A stretch of DNA of 64,000 nucleotides from DATCHW01 sp036508135 (GTDB taxonomy: Bacteria > Bacteroidota > Ignavibacteria > Tepidaquicellales > Tepidaquicellaceae). Below the pieces are notes generated by a model. The model saw only the letters and a list, made by a program, of their open reading frames with translations. It did not search any database and was not told the origin of the DNA. This document shows positions 16,044 through 25,284 of this stretch, in pieces. The position numbers and the translations under genes are program-made. The DNA is taken from the NCBI GenBank assembly GCA_036508135.1, contig DATCHW010000075.1, forward strand, positions 1 through 64,000, written 5' to 3'. Numbering within the stretch: the first letter of the stretch is position 1; the number at the start of each line of letters is the position of its first letter.

Positions 16044-16691
16044 TTATATAATTTTTTCAACTATCCAGTTGCACCAATTATCAATACCTTTGCCTGTAGT
16101 GCAGGATACTTCGAATATTTTTAAATCCGGATTTATTTTCAGTGCATTCTTTTTCAGTTCTTCAATTTTGCAGTTGACATATGGAAGCAGGTCGATTTTA
16201 TTTATTACCAAAACGGATGCATTAATGAACATTTTAGGATATTTAAGGGGTTTGTCGTCTCCTTCCGTGGTACTAAGTAATACAACTTTCATATCCTCGC
16301 CGAGGTCATATCCGGCAGGGCATACAAGATTTCCGACATTTTCTATAACAAGGAATTTTATATCTTTTAATTCGATATTTGAAAGTGCATCACTGACGAG
16401 TTTAGCTTCCAGATGGCAGGCACCGTTAGTCACAATTTGAACGACAGGAACATCATATTTTTCGACACGCTTTGCATCAAAATCCGTCTGGACGTCTCCT
16501 TCAATAACGGCAATATTTATTTTACTTTTAAGTATTTCAATAGTTCTTTCGAGAAGTGAAGTTTTTCCCGAGCCCGGAGAACTGACAATGTTTATGCAGA
16601 AAATATTTTTTTCTTTAAAAAGTTCTCTGTTTTGTTTTGCAATCTCGTCATTTTTTTCGAGAATTTTGCGTTCAATTGTTATTACACTCAT
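16044..16691 (-). CDS. hypB: Ni-insertion GTPase HypB
   Basis: The ATG at 16691 gives 215 residues starting MSVITIERKILEKNDE, the usual HypB beginning; the open frame extends 19 codons further but that part is hydrophobic and falls in the upstream spacer. GTPase motifs are visible: P-loop SSPGSGKTSL, IEGDVQTDFDA, ENVGNLVCPAGYDLG and NKIDLLPYV. The metal-site residues Cys and His occur in NGACHLEA. It lacks the N-terminal CxxCGC and His-rich extensions. HypB delivers nickel with HypA, whose gene is not in the window. It is first after the terminator that ends the hydrogenase operon. Confidence 0.95.
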   Translation of the reverse strand: MSVITIERKILEKNDEIAKQNRELFKEKNIFCINIVSSPGSGKTSLLERTIEILKSKINIAVIEGDVQTDFDAKRVEKYDVPVVQIVTNGACHLEAKLVSDALSNIELKDIKFLVIENVGNLVCPAGYDLGEDMKVVLLSTTEGDDKPLKYPKMFINASVLVINKIDLLPYVNCKIEELKKNALKINPDLKIFEVSCTTGKGIDNWCNWIVEKII

Positions 16692-16730
16692 ATTATTAAT
16701 ATTAATGATATAAAACCAACGTTCAAATAT

Positions 16731-16776
16731 AAAAAATAAAAAGGACACAAAGACTGAAAAAAACTTTGTGTCCTTT
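16731..16776 (-). terminator. Terminator between hydrogenase operon and hypB
   Basis: On the minus strand AAAGGACACAAAG (16776-16764) pairs perfectly with CTTTGTGTCCTTT (16752-16740) around an 11-base loop, followed by TTATTTTTTA. It lies 20 bases past the mvhA stop, so the structural operon should end here and hypB onward needs readthrough or its own promoter. Confidence 0.75.
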
Positions 16777-16795
16777 AGTGAATGGAGAACAAAAA

Positions 16796-18274
16796 CTAAT
16801 TTCTTGATATACGGTCAATTACTTCGCCATTAGAATCTCTGATTGTCAGAATCATCGGCATTTCTCCGGGTAATGAATGCGTTGCACATCCGAAGCACGG
16901 GTCGTAAGCACGGAATGCCATTTCGATTTTATTTAATGTTCCTTCAGTAACTTCCAAGCCTTTTTTAATAAGACCTTCAGCAGCTTTTTTTATTGACATT
17001 GAAATTGCAGCGTGGTTATTTGTAGTTCCTACTATTAAGTTTGCTTTAGTTACAATTCCTTTTTCATCAGTTACGTAATGATGTGTGAGTGTACCTCTTG
17101 GTGCTTCCACAATACCGACTCCTTCGTGAGGAGTTTCGGTTGTAACAACCCTGTAATCCTTCGAAGTAATTTCAGGATCTTTTATGAGTTCCATTACTTT
17201 TTCGGCAGCATATTGCAGTTCAATTATCCTCGCCCAGTGAGTTGCAAGTGTATTGTGAACGGGAGTTTTCCCGGTTTTATCTCCGGTCAAAGTTTCAAAA
17301 TATTTTTCGTATTCGGTTTGTGCAAGTGGTGTCGGCATTCCATCCGTTACATTCAGCCGTGAAAGCGGAGTAGCGCGGTAAACTCCGCTATCTTTACCAT
17401 CAACAAAACCTTTCCATCCTACCTTCTTCAGATAAGGATATTTCAGATAACTCCAGCTCTCGGTATGCTCGGCAATATGTTCGAGATAATCTGCCGGTTT
17501 ATACTTACAAAATTCTTTTCCATCGGGATCAACAACTTTGACCATTCCGTCATAAAAATTTACTTTATTATTTTCATCCACCAGACCCATATAATATGTT
17601 TTATGGATATATGGTCCGTTTAGAATTAAATCAACATAGTCTTTATTTTTCAAAACCACGTCTTCAAAAATTTTAAATGTAAATTGTCCGAATTCAATGA
17701 AATATTTTGCATATTCTTCAATTTTTTTTCTTTCATCTTCATTAATTCCCCTTGAGACACCTCCCGGAATGGATGTGACCTGATGGATTTTTTTGCCGCC
17801 GAGAATTTGTATAACTTCCTGACATCTTGACCTCAGACCGATTACTTTCCCGCCGGCTTCAAGTCCTACTTTTTTTATCAGACCGAGGATATTCCTTTCT
17901 TCGGGCGGAGCGTCAGGACCGCAGACAAAATCCGGACCAGCAAGAGCATAAAAGTGGACAGTGTGGTCAGCAGTATAAAAAGTATTATAGAGCAATTCCC
18001 TTAACTTTTTTCCGGCTGAAGGAATCTTGACTTTATAAACATCATCACAAGCTTTCGCTGCTGCCATATGGTGTGCTTCAGGACATACGCCGCAAATCCT
18101 TGTCGTAATTCTTGGCATTTCCTCTACCGGTCTTCCCACTGCAAATTGTTCAAAGCCCCTTAACTCCGGCACCTGAAAGTAGCAATTTGCAACTTCGCCT
18201 TCATCATTTAAAAAAATATCAATTTTTCCGTGTCCTTCTAATCTTGTAACCGGGTCAATTTTAATTTGTCTCAT
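16796..18274 (-). CDS. mvhA: [NiFe] hydrogenase large subunit, group 3c-like (MvhA)
   Basis: A protein of 492 residues. Both nickel-site motifs are present: RICGVCPEAHH (Cys61, Cys64) and DPCFGCATH (Cys460, Cys463, His466). A 26-residue tail after His466 should be removed by the maturation protease encoded at 31 kb. The N-terminal IKIDPVTRLEGHGKI is typical of the family. Genes for the small subunit and the MvhD-type delta subunit lie just upstream, as in methanogen mvh operons coupled to HdrABC. The enzyme would oxidise H2 or evolve it in the cytoplasm and pass electrons through MvhG and MvhD to HdrA. Confidence 0.93.
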   Translation of the reverse strand: MRQIKIDPVTRLEGHGKIDIFLNDEGEVANCYFQVPELRGFEQFAVGRPVEEMPRITTRICGVCPEAHHMAAAKACDDVYKVKIPSAGKKLRELLYNTFYTADHTVHFYALAGPDFVCGPDAPPEERNILGLIKKVGLEAGGKVIGLRSRCQEVIQILGGKKIHQVTSIPGGVSRGINEDERKKIEEYAKYFIEFGQFTFKIFEDVVLKNKDYVDLILNGPYIHKTYYMGLVDENNKVNFYDGMVKVVDPDGKEFCKYKPADYLEHIAEHTESWSYLKYPYLKKVGWKGFVDGKDSGVYRATPLSRLNVTDGMPTPLAQTEYEKYFETLTGDKTGKTPVHNTLATHWARIIELQYAAEKVMELIKDPEITSKDYRVVTTETPHEGVGIVEAPRGTLTHHYVTDEKGIVTKANLIVGTTNNHAAISMSIKKAAEGLIKKGLEVTEGTLNKIEMAFRAYDPCFGCATHSLPGEMPMILTIRDSNGEVIDRISRN

Positions 18275-18308
18275 AGTATTTATATTTATTATTTAATTTC
18301 TATTTTAT

Positions 18309-18505
18309 TTTTCATCCCCCTACCCCCCCTTCAAAGGGGGAAAAAAGGATTTGTATCTTTATTACTTATTGTCCATCATTCTTTTTCATCCCCCTACCCC
18401 CCTTCAAAGGGGGAAAAAAGGATTTAAATATTTTAACTTAATGATATATCCCGAATCTCATTAACCCCCCAGTCCCCCTTTGTAAAAGGGGGGATAAGAA
18501 AGGAT
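18309..18505. repeat. Three C-rich/G-rich hairpins between mvhG and mvhA
   Basis: Copies at about 18311-18350 and 18386-18422 are nearly identical (CCCCCTACCCCCC, TTCAAAGGGGG, AAAAAAGGATTT). A third, diverged copy at 18461-18497 reads AACCCCCCAGTCCCCC then TTTGTAAAAGGGGGG. They fill the 260-base spacer between the small- and large-subunit genes. Related hairpins occur at 6.4 and 32.2 kb, so this is a genome-dispersed repeat family. It may stabilise or attenuate the hydrogenase mRNA. Confidence 0.75.
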
Positions 18506-18534
18506 CGTATTTTATTATTATTGTTCATTAATTA

Positions 18535-19524
18535 TTATTCTTTTCCATTTTCTTTTATTTGTACTCTATGCAGAATAGAATGAGCCATCGAGAATCTGTA
18601 AAAAGTCCCGAGCGGGTCAGCAATTGTTCCTATAATTTCTCTTACTTCTTTCGGGTCTGTAGAGTCAATCACCGAGCTCAATGCAGAAACCATTTTTGCT
18701 CCCTGGTCCATTACATTGGGCGGAGGTCCATAACATCCTCTGCATCCAATATTTGCTTTCACGCACAGGGCATCGCATCCGCTTCTTGTTGCGGGTCCCA
18801 TACACATAAACCCCTGGTCGAGAAGGCATTCATCAGGATCCGGAATTTTTTCCTGCGGTCTGTAAAACTTCTTTATCTTTTTTTCTTTTCTTTCTCTCGG
18901 GCATTCTTCACAGCAGGTTTTATCTCCTGCGCCCAGGATTGTTCCCTGCGGAGGAAGCGGTTTGCCATTTTTCAGAATATCAATAACTGCTTCAACAACG
19001 TTGATAATCTGGAAAGATTGCGGCGGACAGCCCGGCACATAATAATCGACATCTACAACCTGGTCGAGAGATTTTACCGTATTCCAGAATTCAGGAATCT
19101 CAATATCACCTTCGGGCATATGAGTATGGGTTACCGGGTAAACTCCTTTTGAGCTTTCTTCCAGTGAAATACTATCTTTATAATTACAATCAAAAATAGC
19201 TTTTTTATCGAAGAAATTTGCAAGTCCGGGAATACATCCTTCATAGGCGCAAGATCCAAAGGCAACAAGAACTTTAGATTTTGCTCTTAACAATTTTGCA
19301 AGATATTCGTTTTCAGAAGTTCTTATGGCTCCATTAAAAAGGCAAAGTGTTATTTCACCGTCTGCCATAGCTTCCACATCCTTATACTTAAAATCCATTA
19401 GACAGGGCCAGAAGACAATGTCGAAGAAATCCGCTATATCAAGTATTTTCAGTTCAGTATCAACTACGGCTATTTCACATCCTCCGCAAGATGACGCCCA
19501 ATATAATGCTAATTTTGGTTTCAT
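18535..19524 (-). CDS. mvhG: [NiFe] hydrogenase small subunit, MvhG-like
   Basis: A protein of 329 residues without a Tat signal, so cytoplasmic. The proximal-cluster motif ASSCGGCEIAVVD (Cys13, Cys16) and later Cys in GSCAYEGC and VPGCPPQ are those of group 3 small subunits. Further Cys-rich stretches, CCEECPRERK and MCMGPATRSGCDALC with GCRGCYGP, supply medial and distal clusters. It relays electrons between MvhA and MvhD. The gene is 42 bases after mvhD and is separated from mvhA by hairpin repeats. Confidence 0.92.
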   Translation of the reverse strand: MKPKLALYWASSCGGCEIAVVDTELKILDIADFFDIVFWPCLMDFKYKDVEAMADGEITLCLFNGAIRTSENEYLAKLLRAKSKVLVAFGSCAYEGCIPGLANFFDKKAIFDCNYKDSISLEESSKGVYPVTHTHMPEGDIEIPEFWNTVKSLDQVVDVDYYVPGCPPQSFQIINVVEAVIDILKNGKPLPPQGTILGAGDKTCCEECPRERKEKKIKKFYRPQEKIPDPDECLLDQGFMCMGPATRSGCDALCVKANIGCRGCYGPPPNVMDQGAKMVSALSSVIDSTDPKEVREIIGTIADPLGTFYRFSMAHSILHRVQIKENGKE

Positions 19525-19566
19525 TCTAAAATACTTTTAAATTATTTATAATTTTTGATTTTATTT

Positions 19567-19995
19567 TCAAACTTGTAATTTCAAAGGTCCTAATTCCCTT
19601 ATTTGTTTTTCAAAAGCCAGTGTCGTTTCTGCATACTTATCACCTTCTGAAGCAGAAATCCATTCAAGCCGCAGTCGATTCGGATCAATACCAAACTGTT
19701 CAAGGAATATTTTCAGGAATTCAATTCTTCTTAATGTTTTATAATTTCCTTCGGAATAGTGGCAGTCTCCGATATGGCAGCCTCCTATGAATACGCCGTC
19801 AGCGCCTTTTTTAAACGCTTGCAGGATAAAAGTCGGGTCAACCCTGCCGCTGCACATGACCCTTATTATTCTGACGCAGGGAGATGATTTTAATCTTGAA
19901 ACTCCTGCAAGGTCAGCCCCTGTGTAGGTACACCAGTTGCAAAGAAAAGCTGCAATTTTAGGGTCCCATCCGTTTTGTTTTTTCTCTTCAGCCAT
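19567..19995 (-). CDS. mvhD: MvhD-like [2Fe-2S] delta subunit
   Basis: A protein of 142 residues, the full length for MvhD. The characteristic Cys motifs are CNWCTYTGADLAG near residue 20, VMCSGRVDP, and GGCHIGDCHY. The domain transfers electrons between a hydrogenase (or NADH module) and HdrA. A paralogue is encoded at 49 kb beside the second Hdr set. It lies between mvhG and the HdrA-C fusion, fitting an MvhAGD-HdrABC assembly. Confidence 0.93.
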   Translation of the reverse strand: MAEEKKQNGWDPKIAAFLCNWCTYTGADLAGVSRLKSSPCVRIIRVMCSGRVDPTFILQAFKKGADGVFIGGCHIGDCHYSEGNYKTLRRIEFLKIFLEQFGIDPNRLRLEWISASEGDKYAETTLAFEKQIRELGPLKLQV

Positions 19996-20041
19996 AATTT
20001 ATTTTTTAATGTTTTATCTTATTATAAAAAATTTTTCACAT

Positions 20042-20104
20042 AAACCGTTGAAACGGTTAGTAAAAATTTTTATTCATTTTCCCACGGTTGAAAACGTGGG
20101 CTGC
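20042..20104. repeat. Twin-hairpin dispersed repeat, copy A
   Basis: Two hairpins, AACCGTT/AACGGTT (20043-20058) and CCCACG/CGTGGG (20081-20100), are separated by 22 bases containing TATTCATTTT. A reverse-oriented copy lies at 50.5 kb and a diverged one at 39.3 kb. The layout resembles REP-type palindromic pairs. This copy occupies the spacer between mvhD and the HdrA-C fusion gene. Confidence 0.75.
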
Positions 20105-20200
20105 GTTCTTAAAGAACATTACATTTATCAAATCATCTTCACTTTCATTTGTCCGGATTCCCGATAGGAACATTCGGGAATGACAAACAAAACATTATCA

Positions 20201-21967
20201 TTAAGGTGTTAGTAGTCCTTCCAGTTCTGCAAGTATCTGAATGTCCGTAAATCCTTTGCCTGAAATTGCAGAAGCAGGACAGGCAGCAACACAAGTTCCG
20301 CATCCTTTACACAACATTTCATTAATATCGGATACTTTCTTATCTTCAAGGAACGTAATAGCAGAGTAAGGACACAGGTTATTACATATTTTACAGCCGC
20401 TGCAATATTCTTGTACAACGTTTGCTTTAATCGGGTCAACGGCAACCTCACCGACAGATATCAAAGATAATATCCTTGCGGCGGCGGCAGATGCTTGCGC
20501 AACTGAATCAGGGATATCTTTCGGACCCTGAGCGCATCCCGCAATAAAAATACCTTCCGTCATAGTAGAAACAGGGTCAAGCTTCGGGTGCCTTTCAAGG
20601 AAAAATTTATCCGGACTCTGGCTGATTGAAAATATTTTCTTAATTTTTTCTGCATCTGCAGAAGGTTCGATAGCCGGACATAAAATCACCATATCCACAG
20701 GTATTTCCCTGAATTTACCAATCAATGTATCTTCACATTTTACTAACAAATATGGTTTATTTCCATTCACCTGAGATGCTTCCGTAATTTCAGCAACTTT
20801 ACCTCTTATCATATTCACACCTTCATCCAATAGTCTTTTATAAAATTCTTCATACCCTTTCCCAAATGCACGCATATCGATATAGAATTGATAAACTTCT
20901 GCGGGAGTTCTATCCTTTACGAGGTGGGCAAATTTTAATGCATACATACAGCAAACACGTGAACAGTATTTATGGTAATTTTCGTCTCTTGAACCGATGC
21001 AGTGTACGATTGCTACAGCCCTTGGCTCAGAACCGTCTTTGCACATAATAGTACCGTTTGTGGGTCCGGTGGAATTAAGCATGTGTTCAAAATCGAGAGA
21101 GGAATAAACATTATCAAGTCTGCCATAACCGTACTGAGGCATTTGTCTTAAATCCATTACCTGAAATCCGCTTGTTATAAGTATTTGCCCGACTTCAATT
21201 TCGATTTCCTCATCCTGCATATCATATTTAATGGCTCCGGGTTCGCAGAATGTAGAGCATATACCGCAGCCTTCAGTTTGCATTTTGATACAAGCTTCTT
21301 TATCAATCACAGGGACTCTCGGAACTGCCTGCAGTGTAGGAATACTGATGGCGGTCTTCGGACCCAGGTGCCAATCTTTCAATGCACCTCTCTCATATTC
21401 GAGAGATTTTATTTTAATATGTCCCGTTGGGCATACATAGGCACAGGCACCGCAATTAATACAAGCATCTGATTTTTCATTGAAAGGAAGAACTACTTTT
21501 CTTTCAATACCGATTCCTTCAAATGCCAGTACACTTGCCTTAACGACATCCCTGCATATATTGACACAATTGCCGCATAAAATACAGGCATCTTCTGCTT
21601 CATCAATTTCGAGACTTTTGAATCTGGATTCCGTTATCCCTAAAGCGACTGCCATTTCTTTTACGACAGGGACATTGGGCCAGCGGGAATACATAAGTTC
21701 CATTATAAGTTTTCTTATCCATTTCACTTTCTCGGAATTAGTCCTTACCGTGAGACCTTCCCTTACGGGATAATTGCAGGCAGTAACTATACGACTGCGT
21801 TTGCCACGGATTACTTCAACGCTGCACAAACGGCAAACTCCGTATGGTTCAAGAAGCTCCGAAAAGCACATTGTTGGAATCCAGATGCCAGCCAGTTCTG
21901 CCGCTTTTAATATAGTGGTATCTTCTAAAACTTCAACTTTTTTGCCGTCAATGTTTACGGTGACCAT
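20201..21967 (-). CDS. HydA/NuoG-like iron-sulfur domain fused to the C-half of HdrA
   Basis: A protein of 588 residues. Residues 1-75 form a [2Fe-2S] domain (Cys34, 45, 48, 64). Two [4Fe-4S] sites follow at Cys128-131-134-138 and Cys169-172-175-179, as in the N-terminus of HydA or NuoG/HoxU. From about residue 200 (LGPKTAISIPTLQAVPRVPV) the chain matches full-length HdrA from its residue 268 to the end, including a [4Fe-4S] site, the CIGSRDE and YCSRVCCMYALKFAHL motifs, and two C-terminal ferredoxin clusters. The N-half with the FAD GxGxxG is absent here and is encoded separately at 28.4-29.3 kb. The start at 21967 has AGGAG eight bases before it. The protein should bridge the NADH module, the hydrogenase and HdrBC. 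Confidence 0.88.
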   Translation of the reverse strand: MVTVNIDGKKVEVLEDTTILKAAELAGIWIPTMCFSELLEPYGVCRLCSVEVIRGKRSRIVTACNYPVREGLTVRTNSEKVKWIRKLIMELMYSRWPNVPVVKEMAVALGITESRFKSLEIDEAEDACILCGNCVNICRDVVKASVLAFEGIGIERKVVLPFNEKSDACINCGACAYVCPTGHIKIKSLEYERGALKDWHLGPKTAISIPTLQAVPRVPVIDKEACIKMQTEGCGICSTFCEPGAIKYDMQDEEIEIEVGQILITSGFQVMDLRQMPQYGYGRLDNVYSSLDFEHMLNSTGPTNGTIMCKDGSEPRAVAIVHCIGSRDENYHKYCSRVCCMYALKFAHLVKDRTPAEVYQFYIDMRAFGKGYEEFYKRLLDEGVNMIRGKVAEITEASQVNGNKPYLLVKCEDTLIGKFREIPVDMVILCPAIEPSADAEKIKKIFSISQSPDKFFLERHPKLDPVSTMTEGIFIAGCAQGPKDIPDSVAQASAAAARILSLISVGEVAVDPIKANVVQEYCSGCKICNNLCPYSAITFLEDKKVSDINEMLCKGCGTCVAACPASAISGKGFTDIQILAELEGLLTP

Positions 21968-22003
21968 TATTATACTCCTTTCCGCCCGGGCGGATTATAA
22001 ATT

Positions 22004-23830
22004 TTATTCAATTTTAATTGCTTTAAAATTACAGGCGTCAAAACACGCGCCGCATTTATGACACTTCAATTGATCTATATGGTGAGCTTTTTTCGGTTCA
22101 CCATAGATAGCATAATCAGGACACGATTTAGTGCATACATCACATCCGTGACCTAAAGTTGCACAAATTTCTTCGTCAATTATATAAGTATTTAATTGCC
22201 TGCATGCTTTTGCGGGACACTTTTTATCCCGTACGTGTGCTAAATATTCATTCCTGAAATATTTAAGTGATGTAATCACAGGGTTAGGTGCTGAACCTCC
22301 CAGAGCGCAAAGTGAGGATTCAACGACCATACCTGAAAGGTCTTCAAGCAATGCAAGGTCTTCTTCCGTTCCTTTTCCGACAGTAATATTTTCAAGAATA
22401 TCATACATTCGTTTTGTACCTTCCCTGCACGGAACGCATTTTCCGCAAGATTCTTCCTGTGTAAAATTTAAAAAGTATTTTGCCATATCTACCACGCAAT
22501 TATCTTCATCGGCAACTATCATACCACCCGAACCCATCATAGAACCGACTTTAGTTAATTCATCAAAATCTACAGGAAGGTCGAGCATACTTTCCGGAAT
22601 GAATCCGCCTGACGGACCTCCGGTCTGAACTGTTTTAATTTTCTTTCCATCTTTTATACCTCCTCCTATATCAAATATTATTTCCCTGAGCGAAATTCCC
22701 ATAGGAACTTCGACCAGACCTGTATTGACCACTTTTCCGGTCAGAGAAAATACTTTCGTCCCTTTACTACCGCCCCACGGGTCGTGAGTTACATCCCCCG
22801 TTCCAATATTCGTAAACCAATCCGCTCCTTTCATAATTATCTGCGGAACATTTGCCCAGGTTTCAACATTATTTAAGCAGGTGGGACAATCAAACAAACC
22901 TTTTTCGACTGTGTGTACATATTTAGCTCTCGGTTCTCCCGGACTTCCTTCGATAGAAGCCATCAAAGCAGTTGATTCACCGCAAACGAACGCACCTGCT
23001 CCGCGAATAACCCTTATATCAAATTTGAAATCCGTTCCGAATATATTGTCACCGAGTAAGCCATATTCTCTTGCCTGTCCAATCGCTTTCAGAAGTCTTT
23101 CAAGGGCGATAGGATATTCATTTCTTATATAGACATATCCGTCTGAAGAACCCATAGCATATGCACCTATCAGCATTCCTTCAATTACAGAGTGCGGGTC
23201 AGATTCTATAATGCTTCTATCCATAAATGCTCCCGGGTCGCCTTCATCGGCATTACAGATAACATAGCGTTTATCACCCGGTACTTTTTTCATCGTTTCC
23301 CATTTAATACCGGTCGGGAATCCACCGCCGCCTCTGCCTCTAAGTCCCGATTTTTTTATCTCCGTTATAACTTCATCCGGTTTCAATTCAGTTAGAGCTT
23401 TTGCTAATCCTGAATAACCTTCCCGGGCAATATATTCCTCGATTTTTTCAGGATCTATCAAACCCCTGTTCCTGAGGGCAATGAGGACTTGTTTTTTGAA
23501 GAAATCAATATCACTCATTTTAGGAATCGGAGGTTTTTTTGCATCGGGTATATACATCAGTTTTTTTACAGGTCTTCCTTTGATAAAATGCTCATCAACG
23601 AGATACGGAATATCGCTTGCTTTCAAGAGCTGATAAAATATGCCGTCCGGCTGAACTACCATGATCGGACCCACTCCGCAGAATCCATTGCATCCGGTAG
23701 TCACGACGGATACTTCATTACTCAATCCTCTTTTATCCAGTTCTTTGATAAGAGTCTCTTTTATCTTCATCGACTGATTAGCGACACAACCTGTGCCCGC
23801 ACAAACCATCAGATAAGTTATGTATGCCAT
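22004..23830 (-). CDS. NuoF/HydB-type NADH-binding flavoprotein with extra ferredoxin domains
   Basis: A protein of 608 residues. An N-terminal thioredoxin-like [2Fe-2S] domain (CAGTGCVANQ and TGCNGFCGVGP, residues about 11-60) comes first. The NuoF core has the NADH motif GLRGRGGGGFPTGIKW and the FMN motif CNADEGDPGAFMDR. The N3-type [4Fe-4S] site is ESCGKCVPCREG with SLCALGG. Two C-terminal [4Fe-4S] sites are CATLGHGCDVCTKSCP and CHKCGACFDACN. This architecture is that of HydB in electron-bifurcating hydrogenases. With the NuoE-type protein it would exchange electrons with NAD(H). Confidence 0.93.
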   Translation of the reverse strand: MAYITYLMVCAGTGCVANQSMKIKETLIKELDKRGLSNEVSVVTTGCNGFCGVGPIMVVQPDGIFYQLLKASDIPYLVDEHFIKGRPVKKLMYIPDAKKPPIPKMSDIDFFKKQVLIALRNRGLIDPEKIEEYIAREGYSGLAKALTELKPDEVITEIKKSGLRGRGGGGFPTGIKWETMKKVPGDKRYVICNADEGDPGAFMDRSIIESDPHSVIEGMLIGAYAMGSSDGYVYIRNEYPIALERLLKAIGQAREYGLLGDNIFGTDFKFDIRVIRGAGAFVCGESTALMASIEGSPGEPRAKYVHTVEKGLFDCPTCLNNVETWANVPQIIMKGADWFTNIGTGDVTHDPWGGSKGTKVFSLTGKVVNTGLVEVPMGISLREIIFDIGGGIKDGKKIKTVQTGGPSGGFIPESMLDLPVDFDELTKVGSMMGSGGMIVADEDNCVVDMAKYFLNFTQEESCGKCVPCREGTKRMYDILENITVGKGTEEDLALLEDLSGMVVESSLCALGGSAPNPVITSLKYFRNEYLAHVRDKKCPAKACRQLNTYIIDEEICATLGHGCDVCTKSCPDYAIYGEPKKAHHIDQLKCHKCGACFDACNFKAIKIE

Positions 23831-23881
23831 TCTTTTTAATTAAAAATTATTAATTAATATAAAAAACACTTTTTAATTTAA

Positions 23882-24268
23882 TTAAGCTGTTTGTTCACTT
23901 CCCATAGCAATTGCATATTCTTTTACAATTTCATTATTCATAATATGAGAATCAAAAATCTTTTTTATTTTTGCGGATGTCAAATCCACATATTTCACGG
24001 GTGCCGGTTGATTAACCAATTCGACAGTGATCATAGGTTCTTTGCTGCACAATCCGGCGCAACCCGAATTTGTAACTATTACATCTATAAGCTTTCTCTC
24101 TTCTATTTCTTTCATAATAGCAGAGAGAATATCTCTTGCTCCCGCAGCGATACCGCAAGTACCCATATGAACCGTGATTTTAGCTCTCCCCGCACCAAGG
24201 CGAAGGTTTAGAGTTCTCTTAGTACTTTCACGAATCTTTTCAAGGTCTGCAATTGTGATCTTTCCCAT
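23882..24268 (-). CDS. Thioredoxin-like [2Fe-2S] ferredoxin
   Basis: A protein of 128 residues. Cys in the strand MGTCGIAAGA and the later SGCAGLCSKEPMITVE form the C-x(n)-C...C-x3-C pattern of thioredoxin-fold [2Fe-2S] ferredoxins. Such small proteins (HndB-like) lie between the NuoE and NuoF genes of NADP- or NAD-linked bifurcating hydrogenases. AAGGAG precedes the ATG by eight bases. It probably supplies an extra electron-transfer step in the NuoEF module. Confidence 0.9.
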   Translation of the reverse strand: MGKITIADLEKIRESTKRTLNLRLGAGRAKITVHMGTCGIAAGARDILSAIMKEIEERKLIDVIVTNSGCAGLCSKEPMITVELVNQPAPVKYVDLTSAKIKKIFDSHIMNNEIVKEYAIAMGSEQTA

Positions 24269-24279
24269 TTTATTTCTCC

Positions 24280-24735
24280 TTACTTGTATTGTTTAATAAG
24301 TTTAGGAACTTTTGACGGCGGCAATTTTCCGTGCAAATCTTTACCTATTGTAACGACAGGGGCTAAGCCGCAGCATCCGAGACATCTTACGCTTTCAAGG
24401 CTGAACATCGAATCGGGAGTTGTTTCTCCGTTTGCTTTTATATTTAATTCCCTTTCAAATTTTTCAAGAAGTTTTGTCGCACCCTGAACATAGCAGGCAG
24501 TCCCCGTGCATATACAGACCGGATGCTTGCCTTTTGGTTTCAAACTGAATGCTTTATAAAAAGTAGCCAGATTATAAATTGTACTGATAGGTATTTTCAT
24601 GGATTTAGATATGTGAACCATAGCTTCTTTCGGAAGGTAATAATAATGGTTCTGAACATCCAGCATTACACCTATAAGAGAACTCTGGTCTTTCGGGTGG
24701 CTTGCCACAAATTTATCAACAACTTCTTCTACCAT
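24280..24735 (-). CDS. NuoE/HydC-type [2Fe-2S] subunit
   Basis: A protein of 151 residues. Conserved NuoE features are the helical N-domain (LGVMLDVQNHYYYLPKE-like region), TIYNLATFYKAF, and cluster ligands in CTGTACYVQGA and RCLGCCGLAPV. It partners the NuoF-type flavoprotein. GGAG lies just before the ATG. The neighbouring gene upstream is a HATPase, an order also seen in clostridial [FeFe]-hydrogenase loci. Confidence 0.93.
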   Translation of the reverse strand: MVEEVVDKFVASHPKDQSSLIGVMLDVQNHYYYLPKEAMVHISKSMKIPISTIYNLATFYKAFSLKPKGKHPVCICTGTACYVQGATKLLEKFERELNIKANGETTPDSMFSLESVRCLGCCGLAPVVTIGKDLHGKLPPSKVPKLIKQYK

Positions 24736-24744
24736 TTTTTCTCC

Positions 24745-25284
24745 TTATTGTATTTCTGATATTTTTTGGATTAAAATACTTTTTAATTTATTTAATAAGT
24801 TTATATCTCCAAGCTTTTCGAGTCCTAACTCTTTCTTTAAATCTTTCGTATCAAATTCAAACATTTTTTCGTTTTTTGAATATTTAAAATATATTTCCGT
24901 ATTTTTTGAAAGCAATAACAACGCTATTAATGTTTCCGGTAAATCTCCAAGCGGTTTTCTATCGATATTATCATGCTGAAATACCGCTTTGATCTTTGTG
25001 CCGTAATTCTTTTTTGATTCAATCTCAATTTTTCCTCCTGCCATTTCTGCTGCTTCTTTAAGAAAGGGAATCCCCAATCCTACTTTTCTTGTTGTCCGGC
25101 TCGTCACAAACGGATTCATAACTTCTTTGACCGTTTCTTCATCCATCCCTTTGCCGTCATCATTAATTTCAATAATCAGTTTGTTATTTTTCAAATCTTC
25201 CTCTATCAGAATTTTTATATTCTTCGCATCTGCGTTTATACAGTTTTCTGCGACATCAAGTATATGCAATGATAAATCATTCAT
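24745..25284 (-). CDS. HATPase-domain regulatory protein
   Basis: A protein of 179 residues. It is a GHKL ATP-binding domain without a histidine-containing dimerisation domain: the N-box is HILDVAENCINADA, the G1 box is INDDGKGMDEE, and G2 is GLGIPFLKEAAEMAGG. The C-terminal 60 residues have no recognisable motif. Such stand-alone HATPases accompany bifurcating hydrogenase genes in Firmicutes and Thermotogae. It overlaps the PHP gene by eight bases. Kinase activity or partner-switching is possible; target unknown. Confidence 0.85.
   Translation of the reverse strand: MNDLSLHILDVAENCINADAKNIKILIEEDLKNNKLIIEINDDGKGMDEETVKEVMNPFVTSRTTRKVGLGIPFLKEAAEMAGGKIEIESKKNYGTKIKAVFQHDNIDRKPLGDLPETLIALLLLSKNTEIYFKYSKNEKMFEFDTKDLKKELGLEKLGDINLLNKLKSILIQKISEIQ

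Noticed and set aside
16692..16748. Nineteen-codon N-terminal extension of HypB
   Set aside because: Hydrophobic and Phe-rich, reaches into the terminator hairpin, and HypB proteins begin at MSVITIERKIL-like sequence.
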